Source of the DNA: Phycisphaerales bacterium
GTDB lineage: Bacteria > Planctomycetota > Phycisphaerae > Phycisphaerales > UBA1924
DNA length: 37,183 bases
Direction: 5' to 3'
Assembly (NCBI GenBank): GCA_022843565.1
Contig: JALHNK010000017.1
Location: 1-37,183, forward strand
The notes below the pieces were generated by a model, which did no database searches, was not told where the DNA came from, and saw only the letters and a program-made list of their open reading frames with translations. A program made the position numbers and the translations under genes. Of the stretch, positions 7,086 through 16,017 are shown piece after piece (position 1 is the first letter of the stretch; each line of letters begins with the position of its first letter).

Positions 7086-9434
7086 ATGAGCAGTCCGAGC
7101 GATCGACCCGCGAACAGACTGGCCAAGACCAGCAGCCCGTACCTGTTGCAGCACGCGCACAACCCGGTGGATTGGCAGCCGTGGGGGCAGGAGGCGATCG
7201 ACGAGGCCCGCCGGCGCGACGTGCCGATTTTTCTGAGCGTCGGGTACAGCACGTGCTATTGGTGCCATGTGATGGAGCGGGAGAGCTTTGAGGACGAGGC
7301 CACGGCGCGGGTGATGAACGCGGACTTTGTGAACATCAAGCTCGATCGCGAGGAGCGACCGGACCTGGATGACTTGTACATGGCGGCGGTGCAGATGCTG
7401 ACCGGCCAGGGCGGCTGGCCGATGAGTGTGTTTCTGGAGCCGGACACGCTGAGGCCGTTCTGGGGTGGGACGTACTTCCCGCCCAGGCCGATGCACGGGC
7501 GGCCGAGTTTCACGCAGGTGCTGGAGCGGATCAGCGAGGCGTACGAGCAGGATCGCGAATCGATCCGCGCGCAGGCGGAGGCGGTGGGGCAGGAGATCCT
7601 CAAGAAGCTCGGCACCGCGAGCGAGCCGGTCATGCTCGGCGCAGAGGACGTGCAACGCGCGATCACGACGCTGCTGACGATCTTCGACCGAACGCACGGC
7701 GGCTTCGGTCGCTCACCCAAGTTCCCGCAGCCGGTGTACTTAGAGTTGTTGCTGGCGGCGCGCGAGCGTGCGGGCGATGGCGAGACTCGCGCCGCGGTCG
7801 ACGGCGCGCTGCGGCTGACGCTGGACAAGATGGCCACCGGCGGGATCTTTGATCAGATCGGCGGGGGGTTTCATCGGTACAGCGTTGACGCGCTGTGGCT
7901 CGTGCCGCACTTTGAGAAGATGCTGTATGACCAGGCGCAGTTGCTGCCGGTCTACGCGTGGGCGGCGAAGGTGTTTGGCGATGCGTATTACGCGCGGATC
8001 GTCCGGAAGACGTGCGAGTACCTGGCGCGGGAAATGACCCACGCCGGCGGCGCGTTCTATTGCGCTCAGGATGCGGAGGTCGACGGTCGCGAGGGCTTGA
8101 ACTATGTGTGGACGCCAGCGGATGTGAACGCGGCGCTGGAGAGCGAATCGGATCGCGAGTTCGCGATGGACGTCCTGGGGCTCGGCGATGGGCCGAACTT
8201 CCAGGATCCGCATCACCCCGGAGAGCAAGCTCGCACCGTGCTGTGGCTGCGCACGCGACCGGAGGAGCACGCGCGACGTCGCGCCGTGAGCCTGCCGGAG
8301 TTCCTGGCGAAGCTGGACGCCGTCAGCGCGCTCATGCTCGCGCATCGGCAGAAGCGCAAGCAGGCGCGACTCGATGACAAGGTCCTCGCGGCGTGGAACG
8401 GGCAGATGATCGCCGGGCTCGCGCGGGCGTCGGTCGAGCTGGATGACATCGCGATGTACGAGGGTGCGGCGCGGGCGATGGAGTTTGTCGTTCGTGAGCT
8501 TGTGGACGAGCGGGGGCGTGTGTGGCGTTCGTGGCGAGATGGCCGCCGCAGCGAGATCCCGGGCGTGCTGGAGGATCATGCGCACGTCATTGGCGGGCTG
8601 GCGGCGCTGGCGCGGGCGGCGCGGCATCACTCGGGGCACGCGGCAGATGGGGCGCGGTGGATTGAGATTGCGACGCGTGTGCTGGGTGAAGCGCAGCGCA
8701 GCTTCGGCGACGCGGCGGCGGATGGGTTCTTTGACACGCGGGCCGGCGAGCAGGATCTGTTCGTGCGGGCACGATCGACGTACGACGGCGCGGTGCCCAG
8801 CGGCGCTGCGCTCATGCTGAGCGCGCTGATCGACCTGCACGAACTGACCGGCGAGGGCTCGTATCTGCGTCGTGCGCGCGGGGCATTGGCCTCGATCTCT
8901 GCGGATGTCAAGGACTCGCCCGTGGCCACCGCACTGTCCACGGTCGGACTTCTGCGATTGCTGAGCGCCGATGCCACGGCGCTTCGCGAGGGGCTCGCGG
9001 CGCGCGGTGCGCGGACGGCGGCGCCGACTCCGGCGCCGGATGAGATTGTCACGGTCTTCGCGTCCGAGCAGGAGGTCACGGTCGCCGATGATGAGCCGGC
9101 GGAGGTGCTGCTGGCGATCGAGATCGCGCCGGGGTATCACATCAACGCGTTCGATGCCGGCGAGGCGTCGGGGGGCGTGGTGCTGCCGCTGAAGATCGAG
9201 CTGATCGGCGGCGGGGGCCTTGTCGCGTACGCGGACTATCCCAAGGGTGAGCCGATGGGCGGCGCAGGCTATCGCGTGCATCACGGGCGCATCGAGGTGC
9301 CGGTGGCGATCGAGAAGATCGGCGCGGTGACGGGCGACGCGCGGCTGGCGATCACGTATCAGGCCTGCCGCGAGGACGCGTGCATGGCGCCGCGGACGGT
9401 GGAGCTGGATGTGGCGATTGGGGTGAGGGTGTGA
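7086..9434 (+). CDS. YyaL/SPATA20-type thioredoxin-fold protein fused to a DsbD-alpha-like domain
   Basis: A 782-residue protein. Residues 1-170 are the DUF255 thioredoxin-like domain: NRLAKTSSPYLLQHAHNPVDW, the CYWC active-site pair at 57-60, ESFED and GGWPMSVFLEPD. Residues about 190-620 match the alpha/alpha-toroid (six-hairpin glycosidase-like) part, with GGIFDQIGGGFHRYSVD, VPHFEKMLYDQ and KVLAAWNGQMIAG. The last 120 residues are extra. GYHINAF, YRVHHGRIEVPVAIE and YQACREDACMAPRTVEL resemble the N-terminal periplasmic domain of DsbD, including its two cysteines. I see no signal peptide, which is odd for a DsbD-alpha partner. The family's role is unsettled; thiol or sugar chemistry are both inferences. 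A TACGCT box 5 nt ahead supports this start. Confidence 0.88.
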   Translation: MSSPSDRPANRLAKTSSPYLLQHAHNPVDWQPWGQEAIDEARRRDVPIFLSVGYSTCYWCHVMERESFEDEATARVMNADFVNIKLDREERPDLDDLYMAAVQMLTGQGGWPMSVFLEPDTLRPFWGGTYFPPRPMHGRPSFTQVLERISEAYEQDRESIRAQAEAVGQEILKKLGTASEPVMLGAEDVQRAITTLLTIFDRTHGGFGRSPKFPQPVYLELLLAARERAGDGETRAAVDGALRLTLDKMATGGIFDQIGGGFHRYSVDALWLVPHFEKMLYDQAQLLPVYAWAAKVFGDAYYARIVRKTCEYLAREMTHAGGAFYCAQDAEVDGREGLNYVWTPADVNAALESESDREFAMDVLGLGDGPNFQDPHHPGEQARTVLWLRTRPEEHARRRAVSLPEFLAKLDAVSALMLAHRQKRKQARLDDKVLAAWNGQMIAGLARASVELDDIAMYEGAARAMEFVVRELVDERGRVWRSWRDGRRSEIPGVLEDHAHVIGGLAALARAARHHSGHAADGARWIEIATRVLGEAQRSFGDAAADGFFDTRAGEQDLFVRARSTYDGAVPSGAALMLSALIDLHELTGEGSYLRRARGALASISADVKDSPVATALSTVGLLRLLSADATALREGLAARGARTAAPTPAPDEIVTVFASEQEVTVADDEPAEVLLAIEIAPGYHINAFDAGEASGGVVLPLKIELIGGGGLVAYADYPKGEPMGGAGYRVHHGRIEVPVAIEKIGAVTGDARLAITYQACREDACMAPRTVELDVAIGVRV

Positions 9435-9441
9435 GGGGGAG

Positions 9442-9580
9442 GCAAAGCACAAAGCAGCAAAGCAGCAAAGCAGCAAATTGAACCAGCGCCTCGGCGCGTC
9501 GCTGACGGCGGCGGGGTTCGTGGTCTCGTCTTCATTCGCTGCTTTGAGCTTTGCTGCTTTGAGCTTTGCGGCTTTGAGCG
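9442..9580. repeat. Inverted pair of CAAAGCAG word arrays
   Basis: Left arm 9442-9477 iterates GCAAAGCA/CAAAGCAG. Right arm 9537-9580 iterates GCTGCTTTGAGCTTT, the inverse of the same words. About 60 nt lie between. The pair fills the gap between the YyaL gene and pheT and could fold into a long imperfect hairpin. Confidence 0.65.
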
Positions 9581-9606
9581 TTGGCACTCGCCGGGGGTCT
9601 GCGGCA

Positions 9607-9627
9607 GGCAGGCGAGACGCCTGCCCC
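9607..9627 (+). repeat. Short palindrome GGCAGGCG-AGA-CGCCTGCC
   Basis: A perfect 8-bp stem with a 3-nt loop, followed by CC. A diverged relative (GGGGCAGACGTC, then CGACTGCC) is at 27884-27903. It is followed by iterated CGGCCCT words at 9640-9668. Confidence 0.5.
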
Positions 9628-9683
9628 ACTCGGGCTCTCTCGGCCCTCGGCCCTGTGCCCTCGGCCCTTGGCGTCCGCCCGCA

Positions 9684-9689
9684 TAAACT
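9684..9689 (+). promoter_or_regulatory. Leaderless -10 box, pheT
   Basis: TAAACT lies 7 nt before the ATG at 9697. No ribosome-binding sequence intervenes. Confidence 0.5.
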
Positions 9690-9696
9690 CGGCCCT

Positions 9697-11862
9697 ATGA
9701 AGATCTCACTGGCGTGGCTGAACAGTGTGTTGTCGCCCGGCGGCCTGAGCGCTGCTGAGGCCGAGGCGTTGCTCACCAGCGCCGGGTTTCCGATTGAGTC
9801 CACCACGCCGGTGGCGGTGCCCGGCGGCACGATCGACCAGTGTCTGGATGTCGAGGTCACGAGCAATCGTGGCGATGCGCTCTGCCACCTGACGCTCGCG
9901 GCGGAGATCGCGGCGGTCAGCGATGGCAAGCACCGCGTCTTTCGCCCCAAGATGGACGCGCCCGCGGCGGACGGTGCGGTGCAGGCATCGTCGGTCGTCG
10001 CGCTGCGCAACGAGGTGACGCGCGATTGCCCGCGATTCACGCTGCGCGTCATCAAGGGCGTGAAGGTCGGCCCGAGTCCGGCGTGGCTGGTTGATCGGCT
10101 CGCGGCGATCGGTCAGCGCTCGATCAACAACGTCGTGGATATCACCAACTACGTGCAGAGCGAGCTGGGCAACCCGAGTCATGTGTTCGATCTGGATCTG
10201 GTGCGGCCGTTTGGTGGTGGAATGCGAGAGATCGTCGTGCGCGGCGCGGCCGCGGGCGAGAAGCTGGAGATGCTCGACGGCAAGACCGTGACGCTTGCGC
10301 CCGGCGAGCTGGTGGTCGCCGATGCCGGGGGGGGCGGGCCGATTTCGCTGGCGGGCATCATGGGCGGGCAGAGCACCGGCGTGAGCGAGCGCACCAAGGA
10401 CGTGCTCGTCGAGGTGGCGACCTGGAGCCCGGTGATGATCCGCAAGGCGGCGCGCCGGCTGAACATCACCAGCGACGCTTCGCATCGCTTCCAGCGCGTG
10501 GTCTCGGCGCGGACGATCAATCTCGCGGCCGATCGCATCACGCAGTTGATTGTCGAGCTCGCCGGCGGGAAGCTGCTGAGTGGGACGGTCGAGGCGTGCG
10601 CGTGGAGTGATGAGCCGGTGGTGATCGCGCTGCGCGGGCCGCGGGTGCGGCGGGTGATCGGGGTAGATCTCTCCGATGCGCAGATCGAGCGGGCGCTGGT
10701 GGCCCAGGGTTTCATTCTCGCGGCGGGCGCGGGCTCGGGTGAGTGGACGGTCAAGGTGCCGGCGACGCGCAACGACGTGAAGCTGGAGATTGACCTGATC
10801 GAGGAGATCGCGCGGACGATCGGCTATGACAAGATCGTGGTGCCGGACCTGATGCCGGTGCGGATCAACGAGCCGCAGCGCAGCGAGCGTGCCGGGCGCG
10901 AGGCGGCGCGGGTCTTGACCGGCTGCGGCTTTTTTGAGACCGTGACGTTCAGCTTCACCAGCGCGAAGCTGGCCAAGCCGTTTGTTGCGCCGGGCGTTGC
11001 GCTCACGGGCGTGAGCGATGATCGGCGCGGCAGCGAGGGCACGCTGCGCCCCAGCGTGCTGTGCGGGCTGCTGGCGTGCCGTCGTGTGAATCAGGATCGG
11101 CGCGCCGATGCGGGCGGCGGTGGCGGCGCGGCTCGCGCGGTGGTGAGGTTGTACGAGATCGCCGCGGCGTTTGGCGAGGACGCGGGGAACGCGGGCAAGA
11201 CGATCGAGCGGCAGACGCTGGCGATGCTGAGCGATCTGCCCGGCACTGGCAGCGCGTTTGAGCGCCGCCAGCTTGGCGTGCGGCAGATGCGCGCCGCGAT
11301 CGAGGCCCTCGTGCTGGCGATGCACGGGCCGAACGCGGCCCTGCGATTTGAGCCGGTCGGCGAGCACGCGCCGGTCGCGGCCCTCGATCCGGGCACCAGC
11401 GCCCGAGTAGTCATCGGAACACCCAGCGGCGATCTGACGCTCGGCACACTCGGCATCATCGACGAGGCGACGCAGAAGCTCTACGAGCTTGAGAACCCGG
11501 TGATCGTCGCGGAACTCGCGTACGACGCGCTGATCTCGCCGTTCCCGGCGCGCGTGACGGTCTCGGCCCTGCCCACGATGGGCGCGACCGAGCGAGACCT
11601 GTCGCTGATCGTTGACGAGGGCATGATGTGGGAGCGCGTGCGGCGTGCGACGATCGATGCCTCGCCGCAGTTCATGGAGTCGCTGGCGTTCGTCACGACG
11701 TATCGCGGCAAGCCGATCCCCGACGGCAAGAAAAGCCTGACCTTCCGCATGCGGTTCCGCCATCCGGAAAAGACGCTGCGCGATGAAGAGGTGAACGCGC
11801 CGGTGGATGCGCTGGTCGCGAAGCTCAAGGCGGAGCTGGGTGCTGAAGTTCGCACGGGGTGA
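9697..11862 (+). CDS. pheT: Phenylalanyl-tRNA synthetase beta subunit, lacking the N-terminal OB fold
   Basis: Beta chain of the alpha2-beta2 enzyme that charges tRNA-Phe. It opens with MKISLAWLNSVL and a short B1 segment to about residue 40. It then passes directly to LDVEVTSNRGDALCHL, the B1/B3 region. The 100-residue EMAP-II/OB-fold tRNA-binding domain usually found between these parts is absent, giving 721 residues rather than about 800. Later markers are RSINNVVDITNYVQSELGNP and MGGQSTGVSERTKDVLVE (B3/B4), the B5 region near 320-390, and a C-terminal FDX-ACB domain from about 625 (RDLSLIVDEG, KSLTFRMRF). The start at 9697 is chosen over the longer frame because the upstream stretch is repeat DNA and a TAAACT box fits. 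No pheS is adjacent. Confidence 0.95.
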   Translation: MKISLAWLNSVLSPGGLSAAEAEALLTSAGFPIESTTPVAVPGGTIDQCLDVEVTSNRGDALCHLTLAAEIAAVSDGKHRVFRPKMDAPAADGAVQASSVVALRNEVTRDCPRFTLRVIKGVKVGPSPAWLVDRLAAIGQRSINNVVDITNYVQSELGNPSHVFDLDLVRPFGGGMREIVVRGAAAGEKLEMLDGKTVTLAPGELVVADAGGGGPISLAGIMGGQSTGVSERTKDVLVEVATWSPVMIRKAARRLNITSDASHRFQRVVSARTINLAADRITQLIVELAGGKLLSGTVEACAWSDEPVVIALRGPRVRRVIGVDLSDAQIERALVAQGFILAAGAGSGEWTVKVPATRNDVKLEIDLIEEIARTIGYDKIVVPDLMPVRINEPQRSERAGREAARVLTGCGFFETVTFSFTSAKLAKPFVAPGVALTGVSDDRRGSEGTLRPSVLCGLLACRRVNQDRRADAGGGGGAARAVVRLYEIAAAFGEDAGNAGKTIERQTLAMLSDLPGTGSAFERRQLGVRQMRAAIEALVLAMHGPNAALRFEPVGEHAPVAALDPGTSARVVIGTPSGDLTLGTLGIIDEATQKLYELENPVIVAELAYDALISPFPARVTVSALPTMGATERDLSLIVDEGMMWERVRRATIDASPQFMESLAFVTTYRGKPIPDGKKSLTFRMRFRHPEKTLRDEEVNAPVDALVAKLKAELGAEVRTG

Positions 11863-11875
11863 GCGAAGAGGGGAG

Positions 11876-11942
11876 TCCTCTGCGTACTCCGGTCTGCCTT
11901 CCCTCCGCGTACGTCCGTGTCCTCCGTGTACTTCGTGTACTT
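11876..11942. repeat. Short-word array (CCTCCGTGTAC type)
   Basis: Iterated variants of CCTCCGCGTAC, GTCCGTGTCC, TCCGTGTAC and TTCGTGTAC. Its reverse complement uses the same GTACACGGAG/CGCGGAGG words as 5765-5804. It sits directly after the pheT stop. Confidence 0.6.
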
Positions 11943-11964
11943 TCCATCAGATGGACAATGAAAG

Positions 11965-11993
11965 ACCGCCGCGCGGGGATGCCGCGCGGCGGT
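11965..11993. terminator. Hairpin between convergent pheT and the lamin-tail gene
   Basis: Perfect 12-bp stem ACCGCCGCGCGG / CCGCGCGGCGGT with a 5-nt loop. TGGTTG follows on the plus strand and CTTTCATT on the minus strand. Placement between convergent genes supports a bidirectional terminator despite weak T tracts. Confidence 0.75.
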
Positions 11994-12026
11994 TGGTTGA
12001 GTCATTGAGTTTTCAAGCCGGATGGC

Positions 12027-12716
12027 TTAGCGACGACGACGCGACGCGGCGAGGCCCGCCAGGCCCAGGAGCGCGACCGCGCCCGGGGTGGGGATCACGC
12101 CCGGCGAGCCGACTTCGTTGCCCAGGAGCGAGGTGCGGGCGCCGTTGACGCCGACGGAGCTCAGGGTGCTGACGCTGGGGAGCGGGAGCGTGGTGCTGCC
12201 GAGGCCGGCGGCGTTGTCAAAGGTGACGCCGAGGGTCGCGGTGCCGAAGGCGATGCCGGTGACGCGCGGACCGGTGGTCGACTCGAAGATGTTGACCGCG
12301 TCGCCGCCGGTGCCCAGGCCGATGCCCGAGCCGCCGTAGGTGCCGACCTGGAGCCACGCGGCGGGGTTGGTGCCGAACCACGCATTGCGGAAGGCGGCGA
12401 TGACGGTGGCGTCGGTGGTGCCGGCGGCGTTGGTCTCGATGAAGATCACAGACTCGCCGGGGTTGATGGTCGTGATGCTGCGGAGGGCCAGACGGGCCGA
12501 GGTCGGCGTGCCGTTGGAGTTGTCATCGACGGTCCAGCCGCTGATGTTCACGGCGGAGGTGCCGGTGTTGGTCAACTCGAACCAGTCGGCCTGGTACGTG
12601 TTGGCAGCGTTGCCGTTGCCGTTGGAGTACGCCTCGGTGATGACGATGTTGGCGCTGGCGGCGCCGGCGAGCGAAGCCACGAGGGCGGCGCTGGCCAAAG
12701 GAGCGAAGGTGTTCAT
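12027..12716 (-). CDS. Lamin-tail domain protein with PEP-CTERM signal
   Basis: A 229-residue exported protein. The start is ATG 12716, preceded by GAGAGAG; it opens the signal peptide MNTFAPLASAALVASLAGAA. Residues about 22-140 match the lamin-tail (LTD) immunoglobulin-like fold: NIVITEAYSNGNGN, ADWFELTNTGTSAVNISGWTV and a later INPGESVIFIE. In bacteria these domains occur in secreted, often surface-attached proteins. The C-terminus is a PEP-CTERM signal, IPTPGAVALLGLAGLA followed by SRRRR, so exosortase processing is expected. Expression is probably from the promoter at 12854-12882, leaving a leader of about 130 nt. Confidence 0.9.
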   Translation of the reverse strand: MNTFAPLASAALVASLAGAASANIVITEAYSNGNGNAANTYQADWFELTNTGTSAVNISGWTVDDNSNGTPTSARLALRSITTINPGESVIFIETNAAGTTDATVIAAFRNAWFGTNPAAWLQVGTYGGSGIGLGTGGDAVNIFESTTGPRVTGIAFGTATLGVTFDNAAGLGSTTLPLPSVSTLSSVGVNGARTSLLGNEVGSPGVIPTPGAVALLGLAGLAASRRRR

Positions 12717-12853
12717 GGTCTCTCTCTTCTCGTAGATGGACGGACAATCGATGGGCCGCACGTCGCGGATCATCAAGCGGCGGCGAGGTCGGATGGACCG
12801 CGACGACGGGACGGGCTCCCCGCCGCGGGCATGAGCGTCTTGCGGGGACTCGG

Positions 12854-12882
12854 AACATAACGGCGCACATCGCCGCCCTCAA
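12854..12882 (-). promoter_or_regulatory. Sigma-70-like promoter of the lamin-tail gene
   Basis: On the minus strand TTGAGG and TATGTT are separated by exactly 17 nt, each matching four of six consensus bases. It is the best conventional promoter I found in the window. Confidence 0.45.
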
Positions 12883-13014
12883 GTGGATTTGAGCCCGAAG
12901 CGACGGGTGTAACCAAACCTTCACAAAGCTGTGAGGATGGGGGATCTGCGGGTGTGCATGACTGGCAGCATGTCGAGGCGACGGGGCAGTGGGAGTATGA
13001 ACGTGAACGTGAAA

Positions 13015-13047
13015 CGAACGAAAAAGCCCCGGGCGTGCCCGGGGCTT
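13015..13047 (-). terminator. Intrinsic terminator of the M16 peptidase gene
   Basis: Stem AAGCCCCGGG / CCCGGGGCTT (13024-13033, 13038-13047). On the minus strand it is followed by TTTCGTTCGTTTC. The GAACGT word array adjoins it. Confidence 0.88.
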
Positions 13048-13102
13048 GATGTGTCTCATGGGTTCTTGGCGGCGCCTGGCATCGGCCGCGTGCGATTGGC
13101 AA

Positions 13103-15943
13103 CTACCACTTGGAGCCGTCACGCACGATCTTGCCCTGCGCATCGACCTCCACGATCGGCGGCAGGCTGACGCCGGCTTCCTTGATCTTGGTGAGGATGG
13201 TGGCCTTGTCGCCGACCATGACCAGCAGGCCGCGTTCGAGGTTGATCGCGGGCTTGGCCATGGCGTTGACTTGCGCGAGCGTGACGTTGTCGATCGATTG
13301 CAGGTCCGCCGCGAGTGTGGACCAGTCGAGGTTGTCTTCGAGCAGGCCGGCCCCGACACTGACATAGCCCGAGAGCGTTGAGAAGTCCTGGATGAGCTCG
13401 GTGCGGGCGGTCTTCTTGGCCTTGTCCAGCTCGTCCTGGGTGATGTTGCCGGCGCGCAGGCCCTCGAACTCGCTCATGAACTCCTTGAGCGCCAGGCCCG
13501 TGGTCTCGCTCTTGACGCTGGAGCGTGCCATGAACCAGCCGAGGTGGCGGGTGTGGTTGTGGCGGCTGCCGGCGCCGTAGGTGAAGCCGTTCTTCTCGCG
13601 GAGGTTCTGGTTCAGGCGGCTGGTGAAGCTGCCGCCGAGGATGGTGTTGATGAGGCGCAGCGGGATGCGATCGGCGCTCGCGGCCGGCGTGCCCGGCGCG
13701 TAGAAGTTGATGACCGTCTGCACCGCGCCGGGCCGATCGACCAGCAGCACGCGCAGGCCGTCGGCGCTCGGCGTGGTCAGATCCATCGGCGAGGTCGCGA
13801 TCGACGAGGTGGCCTTCCACCCGCCGAAGGCGCTCTCGAGGATCGAGCGCGCGTCCTGCTCCGAGACGTCACCGGCGATGAAGATCGTGGTGAAGTCCGG
13901 GCGAAGGAAGACGTTGCGGAAGGTCTTGACGCTTTCGAGCGTGATGGGCTCGACGGTCGCCTTGCTGCCGCTGAGCGTGGAGCCGTAGGGGTTGCTTGAG
14001 CCGAAGAGCGCTCTCATACCGACGCGAGCCGCGACGATCGTCGGCTCCTCGTCTTCCTGCTCCAGCCCGGCCAGATGCAGGGACTTGACGCGATCGAAGT
14101 CGGCCGCGTTCATGCGCGGGCTGATGGCGCTGGCGGCCCACAGCGGCGCGGCGTCTTTGAACGTGCGGCTCAGCGTGCTGAGCGAGAGCGAGATCGTCTC
14201 CTTTGATGCCCCCGCGCCGACGCCAGCGCCGAGCAGTTGCAGCGAGCTGGCAACCGCGGCCCCGTCGAGGTCTTTGCCGTCGAGCGTCACGCCCTCGCTG
14301 AGCATGTCGCTGGTGAGCGAGGCCAGGCCGGCGGTCTGCGGGTCATCGATCACCTTGCCGGTGTTGAAGATCGCGCGTGCTGAGACGAGGTTCGTGCCCG
14401 GGCGGTGCCAGTAGTTGACCTTGATGCCGTTAGAGAGGGCGAACGACGTCGGCGCCGGCGCGCTGAAGGGCGCAGTCTGCGCATCGGCCGGGCGCGTGTC
14501 GCGGGCGGTCTTGGCGCGATCGGATTCCTCGGGCAGCACGCGAGAGACCAGGCGCCCGTTCTTCTCGCCGGTGCCGACGTACTTGGTGAGCGCCGCGGCC
14601 AGCGTCTTGGGCGTCGTGTTGCGATAGCGGTTCAGGTCCGCCTCGAGGCTGTCGGGGTTGCCGAAGTAGTACTCGTACTCGTTGAGCTTGTCGGCGCGGC
14701 TCATCAGGCTCTGAAGTGCGCTGAGCGTGCCGGATTCGATGGTGGCCTGTCGGGCCTTCAGCTCGCTCTCGGTGGGGCCGTCCTTGGCCAGGGCCGCGAT
14801 TTCCTCGGAGACGATCTGCTCGACGCGGGTGAGATCAGCATCGGGCTTGGCCATGATCACGACGCGGAAGACCGAGCCGAGCTGGCTGGAGTCCTGCGAC
14901 GCGCTGACGCTCACGGCCAGTTGATCCTGCACCACCAGCCGCTTGTAGAGGCGGCTGCTCTGGCCGTCAGAGAGGATGAGGCCAGCGAGGGTGAGCTCGG
15001 CATCGCCGGGGGTGTACGCCGCGGGGCTGTGCCAGCAGATCATGACCATCGGCTGCTGGACCTTGTCGAGCATGTTGGTCCGCACGACGCGATCGAGCGA
15101 AGCGGGGGGGACCGGGCGGTCCTGCGGCACGTTGCCCCGCGGCAGCGTGCCGAAGAGCTCGGCCACCAGCGGCTTGATCGCCGCGGGATCAAAGTCACCG
15201 GCGACCACGAGGCTGGCGTTGTTCGGCGCATAGAAGGTCGCGAAGAAGTCCTTGACGTCGTGCGTCGTCGCGGCTTCCAGATCCTCGTGCAGGCCGTAGA
15301 CGTTCCAGTGATACGGGTGGCTCTCGGGATACAGGAACTGGTTGGCGGTCTCAAACGCCCGCGCGTACGGCGTGTTCTCAACGTTCTGGCGGATCTCGTT
15401 GCGGACGACGTCCTGCTGCTTCTTGAGCTTCTCGGCGGTCATCTGCGGCCCGAGGTCCTCCAGCCGATCGGCATCCAGCCACAGCAGCGTGGGCAGAAGG
15501 CTTGATGGCCCCCACGAGAAGTAGTTGGTGCGGTCCAGGCTCGTCGAGGCGTTGTTGGCCCCGCCGCCGTTCTCCATGAGCACGTCAAAGTCCGAGCCGG
15601 GCACGCGCTTGGTGCCCATGAACATCAAGTGCTCAAAGAGATGAGCGAACCCGGAGCGGCCCTTGGGCTCGTTCTTGGCCCCCACGCGATACCACGTGTT
15701 GATGGTCGCCACGGGCAGCGACTTGTCCACGTGCAGGATCACGGTCATGCCGTTGGGGAGGGTGTATTTTTCGTGGGAGAGGAGGGAGGGCGCGGCGGTG
15801 GAGCGCACCGGAGCGACCGTCGCACCGGCGGGCAGCGCCGGAGCGGTTGCCGCGGGCTGCGCGGCGTGGGCCGCGGCGCTGAGGCCGGTGATCGCGAGAC
15901 TGATGGCGAGGAGGTTGGAGCGGGGGGCGCGGGGGGGCCGCAT
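13103..15943 (-). CDS. Secreted two-domain M16 (pitrilysin-type) metallopeptidase
   Basis: A 946-residue exported zinc peptidase. The signal peptide covers about residues 1-28 (hydrophobic LLAISLAITGLSAAAHA). The N-terminal M16 domain has the inverted zinc motif HLFEH at 101-105 (ligands His101 and His105, catalytic Glu104). The third ligand is probably Glu183 in VVRNEIRQNVEN. The second half (from about 490) repeats the fold without HxxEH. It keeps the substrate-contacting region NLREKNGFTYGAGS, as in usual active/inactive M16 pairs such as PqqL- or YmxG-like proteins. Likely periplasmic peptide degradation. Start: ATG 15943, with TAAACT 6 nt upstream and no Shine-Dalgarno. A strong terminator follows the stop. 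Confidence 0.93.
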   Translation of the reverse strand: MRPPRAPRSNLLAISLAITGLSAAAHAAQPAATAPALPAGATVAPVRSTAAPSLLSHEKYTLPNGMTVILHVDKSLPVATINTWYRVGAKNEPKGRSGFAHLFEHLMFMGTKRVPGSDFDVLMENGGGANNASTSLDRTNYFSWGPSSLLPTLLWLDADRLEDLGPQMTAEKLKKQQDVVRNEIRQNVENTPYARAFETANQFLYPESHPYHWNVYGLHEDLEAATTHDVKDFFATFYAPNNASLVVAGDFDPAAIKPLVAELFGTLPRGNVPQDRPVPPASLDRVVRTNMLDKVQQPMVMICWHSPAAYTPGDAELTLAGLILSDGQSSRLYKRLVVQDQLAVSVSASQDSSQLGSVFRVVIMAKPDADLTRVEQIVSEEIAALAKDGPTESELKARQATIESGTLSALQSLMSRADKLNEYEYYFGNPDSLEADLNRYRNTTPKTLAAALTKYVGTGEKNGRLVSRVLPEESDRAKTARDTRPADAQTAPFSAPAPTSFALSNGIKVNYWHRPGTNLVSARAIFNTGKVIDDPQTAGLASLTSDMLSEGVTLDGKDLDGAAVASSLQLLGAGVGAGASKETISLSLSTLSRTFKDAAPLWAASAISPRMNAADFDRVKSLHLAGLEQEDEEPTIVAARVGMRALFGSSNPYGSTLSGSKATVEPITLESVKTFRNVFLRPDFTTIFIAGDVSEQDARSILESAFGGWKATSSIATSPMDLTTPSADGLRVLLVDRPGAVQTVINFYAPGTPAASADRIPLRLINTILGGSFTSRLNQNLREKNGFTYGAGSRHNHTRHLGWFMARSSVKSETTGLALKEFMSEFEGLRAGNITQDELDKAKKTARTELIQDFSTLSGYVSVGAGLLEDNLDWSTLAADLQSIDNVTLAQVNAMAKPAINLERGLLVMVGDKATILTKIKEAGVSLPPIVEVDAQGKIVRDGSKW

Positions 15944-15949
15944 GGGGGG

Positions 15950-15955
15950 AGTTTA
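15950..15955 (-). promoter_or_regulatory. Leaderless -10 box, M16 peptidase
   Basis: TAAACT on the minus strand, then six C, then ATG 15943. It is identical to the pheT box. Confidence 0.5.
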
Positions 15956-16017
15956 TGGCACCGGACCATGGCGGTGCGATCCGTCCGGGTGTCCCGAAGC
16001 ACGCGGGGCTGCGCCCG

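Larger units (their letters stand above)
12717..13102. other. Intergenic region: promoter, GAACGT array and terminator
   Basis: Between two minus-strand genes. It carries the sigma-70-like promoter of the lamin-tail gene (12854-12882), a single GAACGT-type word array (12999-13020) and the terminator of the M16 peptidase gene (13024-13047). No gene was seen. Confidence 0.6.

Noticed and set aside
9478-9696. Longer N-terminus for pheT
   Set aside because: The extension translates the CAAAGCAG word array (repeated FAALS) and PheT begins MKISLAWLN at 9697.
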